DNA of 5,153 nucleotides, from positions 1 through 5,153 of the forward strand of contig CAAGSD010000015.1 of assembly GCA_900772845.1 (NCBI GenBank), given 5' to 3'. The notes under the pieces are model-generated. The model worked only from the letters and a program-made list of their open reading frames with translations. It made no database searches and was not told the DNA's origin. Of the stretch, positions 1 to 5,153 are shown piece after piece (position 1 is the first letter of the stretch; each line of letters opens with the position of its first letter). The position numbers were made by a program, and so were the translations under genes. Source of the DNA: Lachnospiraceae bacterium. GTDB lineage: Bacteria; Bacillota; Clostridia; Lachnospirales; Lachnospiraceae.

Positions 1-584
1 GGCATATTTCCTTAAGCACCTGGTTCAAGGAATATGTGTACATTCCGCTGGGAGGCAACCGTAAGGGTCTGCCCAGACAGATCCTCAATATTCTGATCGT
101 ATGGACGCTGACGGGAATCTGGCATGGCGCAGGGTGGAATTCCCTGTTCTGGGGACTTTGGTTTGCCCTGTTTTTAATTCTGGAAAAACTGTTTTTGGGA
201 GAGCTCCTGAAAAATGCTCCGGTGGTGTTTGGCAGAGTCTATACGCTGGCAGTGGTCCTGATCAGCTGGGTATTTTTCGCACTGGAGAAGCCGGGAGAGA
301 TTCTGGCATATCTGCAGGCGATGTTTGGATTAAACGGTGTGGGACTGATGAATTCCAAGGCACTGTTTTTAGGGAATGAGTATCTGGTACTATTGGTGAT
401 CGCTCTGATCGCGTGCCTGCCCCTTGGAAACCACCTGGTGCATGCACTGCGAAGCAGTAAGACCGGACCCGCCATGGCACTTTACCGCCTGGGAGAAAAG
501 GTGATCCCCGCAGCGTTACTGATACTCTCGATTGCTTATATTGTGGATGCGTCTTATAATCCGTTTTTGTATTTTAGATTTTAA
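1..584 (+). CDS. MBOAT family O-acyltransferase (AlgI/DltB-like), 3' part only
   Basis: This is the C-terminal part of a polytopic membrane-bound O-acyltransferase. The reading frame is open from base 3 (the first two bases, gg, would complete a Trp codon) to the TAA at 582-584, about 193 residues; family members usually have 450-500, so over half is missing to the left. The fragment opens with HISLSTWFKEYVYIPLGGNR, the signature of the AlgI-type MBOAT family. WHGAGW follows, with the family's conserved catalytic histidine encoded at 123-125. At least four hydrophobic stretches come after, around LFWGLWFALFLIL, YTLAVVLISWVFFAL, YLVLLVIALIACLPL and IPAALLILSIAYIV. Family members move acyl groups, often acetyl, across the membrane for attachment to extracellular polymers. 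The next gene, 20 bp downstream, encodes an SGNH-like partner, so polysaccharide O-acetylation is the likely role. The polymer cannot be told from this window. A GTG at 36 is internal, not the start. Confidence 0.93.
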   Translation, partial: HISLSTWFKEYVYIPLGGNRKGLPRQILNILIVWTLTGIWHGAGWNSLFWGLWFALFLILEKLFLGELLKNAPVVFGRVYTLAVVLISWVFFALEKPGEILAYLQAMFGLNGVGLMNSKALFLGNEYLVLLVIALIACLPLGNHLVHALRSSKTGPAMALYRLGEKVIPAALLILSIAYIVDASYNPFLYFRF

Positions 585-589
585 CCGGG

Positions 590-596
590 AAGGAGG
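590..596 (+). promoter_or_regulatory. Ribosome-binding site that fixes a GTG start
   Basis: AAGGAGG lies eight bases before the GTG at 605. Another GTG at 603 is in a different frame and runs into a stop after nine codons, so the site supports 605 as the start of the DHHW gene. Confidence 0.8.
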
Positions 597-604
597 AACA
601 GCGT

Positions 605-1723
605 GTGGATGAAAAAAGAAATGCTCTCCTGACGGTGGGACTGGTGTGTGCGGTGCTTTTCGTTCTGGGAGTCGCCGATCTGTGCAACAGCGACAGGGTC
701 TATTCGGAATCGGAGAACCGAGTACTCACGTCCCGGCCTGTTTTTTCCTGGGAAAGTCTCCTCTCCGGGGAATACGGGGATGCTTATGAAGAATATATGT
801 CCGATCAGTTCACCGGTCGGGATAAATGGGTGGGAATTAAGACCCGCGCGGATATCCTGTTCCGGAAAAAGGAGATCAACGACGTATATCTGGGATCGGA
901 TCATTACCTGATCGGGGTAAACGATCCGGAGGAATACACACAGCAGATGGAGGATTCCCGCATCGTTTCCCTGAAAAAGCTGGTAAACCGGTGGGATGCC
1001 AAAGTCATGCTGGTACCTACGGCAGATAATATTCTGACAGACAAGCTGCCGGCTTTTGCACCTTATTATGATGAGACGAGACTGCTTGCGAAGGTGAAGG
1101 AGTCTGTCGGTGAGGAGCACTATATTGATGTGTATTCCGCATTGCAGGAGCATGCCAAGGAACCGGTCTATTACCGCACGGATCATCACTGGACCAGCCT
1201 CGGAGCCTATTACGGATTCCTGGCATGGGCAGACAGCATGGGAAAATTCCCCTATCCGTATAACACGGCAGACATGAAGACAGTGTCGGAGGATTTTCAG
1301 GGTACCCTGCAGTCCCGGATCAATGTGGCCTGGACGAAGGACAGGATACAGTATTTTCCCGAGACGGAGAAAAAGCCGGTAACGGTCACCTATGATTTCG
1401 CAGATACGGCGGACTCTCTGTATGCGCCGGAGTACCTGGAGACCAAGAACCAGTACGGATTTTTCCTGAATGATAATCATGCATTTATAGAGATCCATAC
1501 GGGATATAATGCCGGGAAGACGCTTTTTGTGATCAAGGATTCCTATGCGAACAGCATGATCCCGTTGCTGACGACGCACTATGAGACGATCTATGTGGTG
1601 GATCTTCGGTATTTTAACGGGAAACTGTTCCAGCTCATGGAGCAGTACGAGCCTGAGCAGGGCATGGATGTGCTGGTACTGTATGACTGCATTCATTTTT
1701 TAGAGGATTTTAAATTCTATTAA
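605..1723 (+). CDS. DHHW family protein, AlgX/AlgJ-like SGNH acetyltransferase partner
   Basis: A 372-residue protein, probably anchored by one N-terminal membrane segment (about residues 7-26) with the rest outside the cell. After a linker containing SESENRVLTSRP comes an SGNH-hydrolase-like domain. The family-defining motif TDHHWTS has Asp193, His194, His195 and Trp196, and the second signature KDSYANSM has Ser313. In AlgX, the alginate acetylation protein, the triad is Asp-x-His plus a downstream Ser. By analogy Asp193, His195 and Ser313 are the catalytic residues here, so the triad looks intact. Such proteins accept acetyl groups delivered by a membrane MBOAT and place them on an extracellular polysaccharide, and the gene directly follows an MBOAT gene by 20 bp, very likely in one operon. 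The start is GTG at 605, chosen from its ribosome-binding site and the hydrophobic N-terminus. No lipobox is evident. The polysaccharide substrate is unknown. Confidence 0.9.
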   Translation: MDEKRNALLTVGLVCAVLFVLGVADLCNSDRVYSESENRVLTSRPVFSWESLLSGEYGDAYEEYMSDQFTGRDKWVGIKTRADILFRKKEINDVYLGSDHYLIGVNDPEEYTQQMEDSRIVSLKKLVNRWDAKVMLVPTADNILTDKLPAFAPYYDETRLLAKVKESVGEEHYIDVYSALQEHAKEPVYYRTDHHWTSLGAYYGFLAWADSMGKFPYPYNTADMKTVSEDFQGTLQSRINVAWTKDRIQYFPETEKKPVTVTYDFADTADSLYAPEYLETKNQYGFFLNDNHAFIEIHTGYNAGKTLFVIKDSYANSMIPLLTTHYETIYVVDLRYFNGKLFQLMEQYEPEQGMDVLVLYDCIHFLEDFKFY

Positions 1724-1751
1724 GGATTCACATTATTAACATAAGTAATAT

Positions 1752-1759
1752 AAGGAGGT
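1752..1759 (+). promoter_or_regulatory. Strong ribosome-binding site of rsmA
   Basis: AAGGAGGT is a near-perfect complement of the 16S rRNA 3' end, placed about six bases before the ATG at 1765. It is the strongest site in the window and suggests efficient translation independent of the upstream genes. Confidence 0.85.
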
Positions 1760-1764
1760 TTACC

Positions 1765-2619
1765 ATGGCTTATTTGGGAATTCCCCAGAATACCATTGCG
1801 GTACTTCAGAAATACCATTTTAATTTTCAGAAAAAATTCGGACAGAATTTCCTGATAGATACGACGGTCTTAGACCGGATCATATCTTCCGCGGAGATCA
1901 CGAAGGAGGACTGTGTGCTGGAGATCGGTCCGGGCATCGGCACTATGACACAGTATCTGGCGGAGCGCGCGGGCAGTGTTGTGGCGGTGGAGATCGACAA
2001 GGCGTTACTTCCGATCCTGGAGGAGACTCTGCAGGATTACGATAATGTAACAGTGATCAATGATGATATTCTGAAAGTGGATATTAACAGACTGGTAGAG
2101 GAGAAAAATGGTGGACGCCCCATCAAAGTCGTGGCAAATCTGCCCTATTACATCACGACACCGATCATCATGGGATTGTTCGAGAGCCGTGTACCGCTGA
2201 AAAGCATTACGATCATGGTACAGAAGGAAGTGGCGGATCGTATGCAGGTAGGACCCGGCACGAAGGATTACGGCGCTTTATCCCTGGCAGTGCAGTATTA
2301 CGCGAAGCCGGAGATCGTGGCTAACGTTCCTCCGAACTGTTTTATTCCGAGACCCAATGTCGGCAGTGCGGTGATCCGTCTGACCCGTTATGAAGAGCCG
2401 CCTGTGAAGGTAAAGGATGAGAAGAAGATGTTCTCTCTGATCCGGGCTTCCTTTAACCAACGAAGAAAGACTCTGGTGAACGGTCTCGGCAATGCGGGAC
2501 TTCCCGGAATTACAAAAGAATCAGCGTCAGCAGCTCTCGAACAGATGGGATTGTCACCTACCGTTCGCGGAGAGGCACTGACGCTGGAACAATTTGCACA
2601 GCTGAGTGATCTTATTTAG
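1765..2619 (+). CDS. rsmA: 16S rRNA (adenine1518-N6/adenine1519-N6)-dimethyltransferase RsmA
   Basis: Also called KsgA. This cytoplasmic enzyme uses S-adenosylmethionine to dimethylate two adjacent adenines in the 3'-terminal helix of 16S rRNA, a late step of 30S subunit assembly; loss of it is the classical route to kasugamycin resistance. At 284 residues it has the usual length. Visible motifs in order are FGQNFLID (25-32), the SAM-binding loop EIGPGIGT (53-60), the acidic ribose-binding residue in VEID (Glu76), DD at 100-101, the catalytic NLPYYITTPI (125-134), FIPRPNVGSAV (193-203), and the C-terminal FNQRRKTL (230-237). All key residues are present. The ATG at 1765 is supported by the strong ribosome-binding site. 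It lies 41 bp after the DHHW gene with no obvious terminator between, so read-through is possible although the functions are unrelated. It converges on murG, with 12 bp between the stop codons. Confidence 0.97.
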   Translation: MAYLGIPQNTIAVLQKYHFNFQKKFGQNFLIDTTVLDRIISSAEITKEDCVLEIGPGIGTMTQYLAERAGSVVAVEIDKALLPILEETLQDYDNVTVINDDILKVDINRLVEEKNGGRPIKVVANLPYYITTPIIMGLFESRVPLKSITIMVQKEVADRMQVGPGTKDYGALSLAVQYYAKPEIVANVPPNCFIPRPNVGSAVIRLTRYEEPPVKVKDEKKMFSLIRASFNQRRKTLVNGLGNAGLPGITKESASAALEQMGLSPTVRGEALTLEQFAQLSDLI

Positions 2620-2630
2620 ATTGTTAAGAT
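2609..2630. terminator. Weak hairpin at the rsmA/murG convergence
   Basis: ATCTTA (2609-2614) and TAAGAT (2625-2630) can form a six-pair, AT-rich stem with a ten-base loop that includes the rsmA stop codon. No T-run follows immediately on either strand; on the + strand CTTTTTAT starts about ten bases later, inside the murG end. It is the only candidate for ending transcription between the two convergent genes, and it is weak. Confidence 0.2.
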
Positions 2631-2631
2631 G

Positions 2632-3708
2632 CTAATTCGTCTTTTTATCTGCCGCTTCATTGATCAGTTCCATAATGGTCTTAACGGCATCCATCTGATG
2701 GCTTTTGCTCATGGCGTCTACATAATTCTGGCGGTTAAAGTACAGCTCATGTACTTTATCTACCAGAAGATTCGTCGTAATATCATCCTCATTCAGGACA
2801 ATGGAATATCCTTGGGCTTCGAAGGAAGCGGCGTTCAACAACTGGTCTCCGCGGCTGCTGGCAGCAGGCAGGGGGATCAGGATGTTGGGCTTTTTCAATG
2901 CCAGAAGCTCGCAGATGGCATTGGCTCCGGCGCGGGAGATCACAATATCTGCCATGGCGAAGATGTCCTTTAATTCCGCTTTGATATATTCAAACTGTTT
3001 ATACCCGGGGGTATTCAATAACAGATTGTCGATCTTGTCTTTGCCGCAGAGGTGTACAACCTGGAAATCCTCCAACAGCTTCGGCAGGGCATCACGGACT
3101 GCCTTATTGACATTGGCAGCACCCAGGCTTCCGCCGATGACCATGATCACAGGCTTATTCGCAGTAAATCCGCACATGTTAAGTCCAGCAAGCTTACTGC
3201 CCTCGGCCAGCTCCGCACGGATGGGAGAACCGGTGAGCACCGCCTTATCTGCGGGGATATTCTTCATGGTCTCCGGGAAATTACAGCATACTTTTTCCGC
3301 CACGGGAATGCACAGCTTGTTCGCCAGACCCGGAGTCATATCCGATTCGTGAATGATACAGGGAATATGTAAGGAAGCTGCAGCGCGGACCACGGGGACG
3401 CTTACGAAGCCTCCCTTGGAAAATACGACATCCGGCTGATAATTTTTCAGATAATTGCGCGCCTCCACGAATCCCTTCATGACACGGAAAGGATCCGAGA
3501 AGTTCTTCGGATCTAAGTATCTGCGGAATTTGCCGGTGGAGATTCCCGTGTAAGGAATATTGAAGTCGGCGATCAGCTTCTTCTCGATGCCTTCGTAGGA
3601 ACCGACGTAGGCAATCTCATAGCCGGCTGCCTGCAGCGCCGGTAACAATGCAATATTCGGTGTAACGTGTCCGGCAGTTCCGCCGCCGGTCAGTACTATT
3701 TTTTTCAT
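2632..3708 (-). CDS. murG: MurG: undecaprenyldiphospho-muramoylpentapeptide N-acetylglucosaminyltransferase
   Basis: This peripheral enzyme on the inner membrane face transfers GlcNAc from UDP-GlcNAc to lipid I, making lipid II for peptidoglycan. The 358 residues match the family length (about 355) and show a GT-B fold. The first glycine loop GGGTAGH is at 8-14, SKGGFVSVP at 97-105, and HESDMTPGLANK at 120-131 (the counterpart of HEQN in Escherichia coli). The C-domain glycine loop GGSLGA is at 192-197, followed by the UDP-GlcNAc-binding stretch SRAGANAICELLAL (258-271) and GDQLLNA (287-293). The start fits the invariant N-terminus MKKIVLTGGG; only a distant AAAGG (complement of 3721-3725) is seen before it, so translation may depend on the upstream gene. 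That gene, the TSCPD protein, lies 31 bp upstream on the same strand. No other division-and-cell-wall cluster genes are adjacent, so this may be a solitary or additional murG. Confidence 0.96.
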   Translation of the reverse strand: MKKIVLTGGGTAGHVTPNIALLPALQAAGYEIAYVGSYEGIEKKLIADFNIPYTGISTGKFRRYLDPKNFSDPFRVMKGFVEARNYLKNYQPDVVFSKGGFVSVPVVRAAASLHIPCIIHESDMTPGLANKLCIPVAEKVCCNFPETMKNIPADKAVLTGSPIRAELAEGSKLAGLNMCGFTANKPVIMVIGGSLGAANVNKAVRDALPKLLEDFQVVHLCGKDKIDNLLLNTPGYKQFEYIKAELKDIFAMADIVISRAGANAICELLALKKPNILIPLPAASSRGDQLLNAASFEAQGYSIVLNEDDITTNLLVDKVHELYFNRQNYVDAMSKSHQMDAVKTIMELINEAADKKTN

Positions 3709-3739
3709 AAAATCTCAAAGCCTTTCGGTAACCTGTTTA

Positions 3740-3982
3740 TTATTTTGCGATCATTTCTTCCAGGGCGTGAGCCAGCTGGTCGGGACAGGAGGTGGGTTTG
3801 AAACCACAACGGATCCCCTTGAGACGGCTGATGGCCTCTTCCGGCTTCATGCCCTTTACCAGAGCACTGATGCCCTGGAGGTTGCCGTTGCATCCGCCGG
3901 TGAATTTAACGGAATCGATGACGCCGTCCTTTAATTCTACGTCGATCATAGTGGAGCAAGTACCCTTTGTCTTGTATATCAT
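3740..3982 (-). CDS. Small TSCPD domain-containing protein (TIGR03905-like)
   Basis: An 80-residue cytoplasmic protein that is essentially one TSCPD domain, named for the motif seen here as TSCPDQLA at residues 64-71. Other conserved features are KGTCS at 6-10 and the glycine-rich FTGGCNGNLQGIS at 27-39. It has four cysteines (9, 31, 59, 66), which suggests metal binding or redox chemistry, but that is inference. The same domain occurs at the C-terminus of B12-dependent ribonucleotide reductases; the biochemical role of stand-alone copies is not established to my knowledge. The ATG at 3982 follows an AGAGG-type ribosome-binding site (complement of about 3994-3998). The protein is complete at its family length. 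It is the first gene of a probable two-gene transcript with murG, driven by the promoter at 4024-4052. Confidence 0.9.
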   Translation of the reverse strand: MIYKTKGTCSTMIDVELKDGVIDSVKFTGGCNGNLQGISALVKGMKPEEAISRLKGIRCGFKPTSCPDQLAHALEEMIAK

Positions 3983-4023
3983 AAGTAAATCAACCTCTTT
4001 TCTAACAGAATTACTAAAGACTG

Positions 4024-4052
4024 ATTATAGCAGATTTTTATGGTTTATACAA
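4024..4052 (-). promoter_or_regulatory. Extended -10 sigma-A promoter for the TSCPD-murG unit
   Basis: Read on the - strand, TTGTAT (complement of 4047-4052) is followed by exactly 17 bases and a perfect TATAAT (complement of 4024-4029). The -10 box is preceded by TGC, giving an extended -10 element that can offset the poor -35 match (three of six). Transcription should start near 4017, leaving a leader of about 35 bases before the ATG at 3982. No operator or riboswitch is seen. Confidence 0.75.
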
Positions 4053-4071
4053 TAATGTCAGAATGCTTTTC

Positions 4072-4101
4072 TTGTTATAAAAAATGTAGAAAGCTCATAA
4101 T
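4072..4101 (+). promoter_or_regulatory. Possible promoter of the unknown membrane protein gene
   Basis: TTGTTA (4072-4077) and CATAAT (4096-4101) are separated by 18 bases and match the sigma-A consensus at four and five of six positions. It is arranged back to back with the promoter of the TSCPD-murG unit. The leader to the ATG at 4199 would be about 90 bases. An alternative -10, TATACT at 4164-4169, lies closer to the gene but has only a poor -35 (TACAAA, 4141-4146). Confidence 0.4.
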
Positions 4102-4183
4102 TCCTGTCTGACACAGTAGAAGAATGACGATGAAAAACCGTACAAAACAGGACATATATACGTTATACTTGAGGAAACGACGG

Positions 4184-4190
4184 AAAGGAG
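4184..4190 (+). promoter_or_regulatory. Ribosome-binding site that decides the membrane protein start
   Basis: AAAGGAG lies eight bases before the ATG at 4199. The in-frame ATG codons at 4124 and 4130 have no comparable site, so 4199 is chosen as the start. Confidence 0.75.
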
Positions 4191-4198
4191 TTTTGAGG

Positions 4199-4966
4199 AT
4201 GTTTACGATATTTAAAGAAGAAAAAGTGATCACGGCAGGGATCCTGGTATTTTTGTGTCTCAGCGTGCTGGTGCGTCTGATGCTGGCGTGGATGTATCAT
4301 ACAATGATCCGGGAGACGGACAATATGGCAACTACGGGAAATCGGCTTTTGAAACAGTGCAAGGTCAAATTCGCAAATTGTTACCAGCTAAACGGAGGTG
4401 TGTCCAATATTCCGGTGTTTGTGGACAAGTTCTTAAACCGCTTGTCCTTCGGACATTTATCCTTTGATGCATGGTATCATCTGTCCGGGCAGTGCATGCT
4501 GTTCTCTGTGGTATTTGCGGGAGTGGGGATCTGTAAGGGGATTCTGGACGGAAGAATGTTAGGTGAGATACTGCCCTTTTATATTGCGAGTTTTCTGGGG
4601 CTGTATCTCTATTTTTCCCTGTCGGCGCTGGTGGATATCAAGGGGAAGCAGCGGGTACTGAAGACGAATCTGATCGATTATCTGGAAAATCATCTGTCCG
4701 GCAGGATCCCGGTGACGGAGCAGGACTACGAGAGACTGTACGGAGCATCGAAGCTCCCCGGCAGGCGGACTGTGGAGCTGATGCCGATCCGGGGGAGGGC
4801 TGCACAGCCGCAGGAGATGGTTCGGGAGACCGGAAGAGAGGTATTTTCCACGGAAAATGAGATGCCCGGGAAAATGGAAGACAGAGGCATGGATCAGCAG
4901 GATGAATCTTCAAGGGTCACGGAGGAAGAATTACAGGCACTTTTGCAGGAACTGCTTACTGTATAA
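4199..4966 (+). CDS. Unrecognised membrane protein with three membrane segments and a charged tail
   Basis: I do not recognise this 255-residue protein as a named family. It has a short N-terminus (MFTIFKEEK), a first membrane segment at about 11-33, and a loop at about 34-95 with two cysteines (54, 61) and the stretch NIPVFVDKFLNRLSFG. A second segment follows at about 97-115 and a third at about 121-146, then the basic DIKGKQRVLKTNLIDYLENH. Residues 167-255 form a hydrophilic, probably cytoplasmic and partly disordered tail rich in Glu, Arg and Gln, ending in an amphipathic helix-like TEEELQALLQELL. The start at 4199 is preferred over an in-frame ATG at 4124, which would add 25 mostly basic residues. 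The gene is transcribed away from the TSCPD-murG unit. Its codons for residues 127-165 are repeated in inverted orientation at the window end. A role in the envelope is a guess from location only. Confidence 0.8.
   Translation: MFTIFKEEKVITAGILVFLCLSVLVRLMLAWMYHTMIRETDNMATTGNRLLKQCKVKFANCYQLNGGVSNIPVFVDKFLNRLSFGHLSFDAWYHLSGQCMLFSVVFAGVGICKGILDGRMLGEILPFYIASFLGLYLYFSLSALVDIKGKQRVLKTNLIDYLENHLSGRIPVTEQDYERLYGASKLPGRRTVELMPIRGRAAQPQEMVRETGREVFSTENEMPGKMEDRGMDQQDESSRVTEEELQALLQELLTV
4577..4692 (+). repeat. Inverted repeat, left arm (inside the membrane protein gene)
   Basis: These 116 bases match the reverse complement of 5038-5153 with one mismatch (4594 against 5136). Paired positions always sum to 9730. 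The arm covers the codons of the third membrane segment and the following basic region. The arm may be longer, because its partner is cut by the window end. Confidence 0.95.
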
Positions 4967-5015
4967 TAAATGGAAACGATTTCGATATACATCTTGAAAA
5001 TGGAATGTAACTTTG

Positions 5016-5051
5016 TTAAAATAAAAACTATCTGAGGTGATTTTCCAGATA
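5016..5051 (-). terminator. Candidate Rho-independent terminator of the truncated inverted copy
   Basis: On the - strand TATCTG (complement of 5046-5051) and CAGATA (complement of 5029-5034) form a six-pair stem with an 11-base loop, followed at once by GTTTTTATTTT. The stem overlaps the last codons and the stop of the inverted copy. The stem is short and AT-rich, so its strength is uncertain. Confidence 0.4.
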
Positions 5052-5153
5052 ATCGATCAGATTCGTCTTCAGTACCCGCTGCTTCCCCTTGATATCCACC
5101 AGCGCCGACAGGGAAAAATAGAGATACAGCCCCAGGAAACTCGCAATATAAAA
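5028..5153 (-). pseudogene. 3' end of a truncated inverted copy of the membrane protein gene (partial)
   Basis: Read leftwards from the window end, the - strand stays open for 41 codons to a TAG at 5030-5028. It begins FYIASFLGLYLYFS, corresponding to residues 127-140 of the protein encoded at 4199-4966, and stays identical through YLENHL (161-166). It then ends with one Arg and a stop, lacking the whole 89-residue charged tail. The three base changes within shared codons (TTT/TTC, CAT/CAC, CTG/CTC) are all synonymous. The copy's start lies outside the window, so it may be a functional short paralogue, a broken duplicate, or a chimeric contig end. A terminator-like hairpin overlaps its stop. 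Confidence 0.55.
5038..5153 (-). repeat. Inverted repeat, right arm (cut by the window end)
   Basis: Reverse-complement copy of 4577-4692, 115 of 116 bases identical, running to the last base of the window. Identity ends sharply at 5038; beyond it only scattered bases match. The arms are separated by 345 bases (4693-5037) that hold the unique C-terminal tail codons and 71 bases of intergenic DNA. Confidence 0.95.

Noticed and set aside
581..1696. A 371-codon open frame on the - strand, nearly as long as the DHHW gene it opposes
   Set aside because: It lies wholly antisense to a gene with clear family motifs, has no Shine-Dalgarno sequence before its start, and its product is an unnatural mix rich in Ile, Arg and His with no recognisable domain.
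1723..1764. A separate promoter for rsmA, with TAATAT at 1746-1751 as a possible -10 box
   Set aside because: The sequence 17 bases upstream (AGGATT) is a poor -35 box and the element would almost overlap the ribosome-binding site, so I cannot support it.
2801..3352. A 183-codon open frame on the + strand opposite murG
   Set aside because: It is antisense to well-conserved murG motifs, lacks a ribosome-binding site and resembles no family.
4124..4198. Upstream in-frame extension of the membrane protein (ATG at 4124 or 4130)
   Set aside because: No good ribosome-binding site precedes these codons, while AAAGGAG sits at ideal distance from the ATG at 4199, just before a typical membrane protein N-terminus.
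4967..5027. A terminator for the + strand membrane protein gene (TACAT/ATGTA stem around 4987-5009)
   Set aside because: The stem is only five AT-rich pairs with a long loop and no good T-run on the + strand.

Overview
The window looks like chromosomal DNA of a Gram-positive Firmicute, most likely a Clostridia/Lachnospiraceae-type gut anaerobe. This rests on strong AAGGAGG ribosome-binding sites, moderate GC content, a stand-alone TSCPD-domain protein next to murG, and a DHHW-family protein paired with an MBOAT acyltransferase. The genus is inference from family resemblance only.

Left part (1-2619, + strand): the 3' part of an MBOAT O-acyltransferase gene (AlgI/DltB-like, cut by the window start) is followed 20 bp later by a DHHW/AlgX-AlgJ-like SGNH protein. 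Together they look like the membrane and extracytoplasmic halves of a polysaccharide O-acetylation machine. After 41 bp comes rsmA (ksgA), the 16S rRNA adenine dimethyltransferase, with its own very strong ribosome-binding site and no clear terminator before it.

Middle part (2632-4052, - strand): murG, which makes lipid II, ends only 12 bp from the rsmA stop codon in a convergent arrangement. Immediately upstream of murG, and apparently in the same transcript, is an 80-residue TSCPD-domain protein. A good extended -10 promoter (4024-4052) lies upstream of this pair.

Right part (4072-5153): divergent from the TSCPD-murG unit is a gene for an unrecognised membrane protein with three predicted membrane segments and a long charged C-terminal tail. 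The last 116 bases of the window (5038-5153) repeat positions 4577-4692 of this gene in inverted orientation, with one mismatch. Read on the - strand they encode the same membrane segment, then diverge and reach a stop codon two residues past the last shared pair, followed by a terminator-like hairpin and T-run. This is either a real tail-to-tail truncated paralogue (possibly an invertible C-terminal switch) or a fold-back chimera at a contig end. It is the one unusual structure in the window. The remaining genes are recognisable housekeeping or envelope functions.
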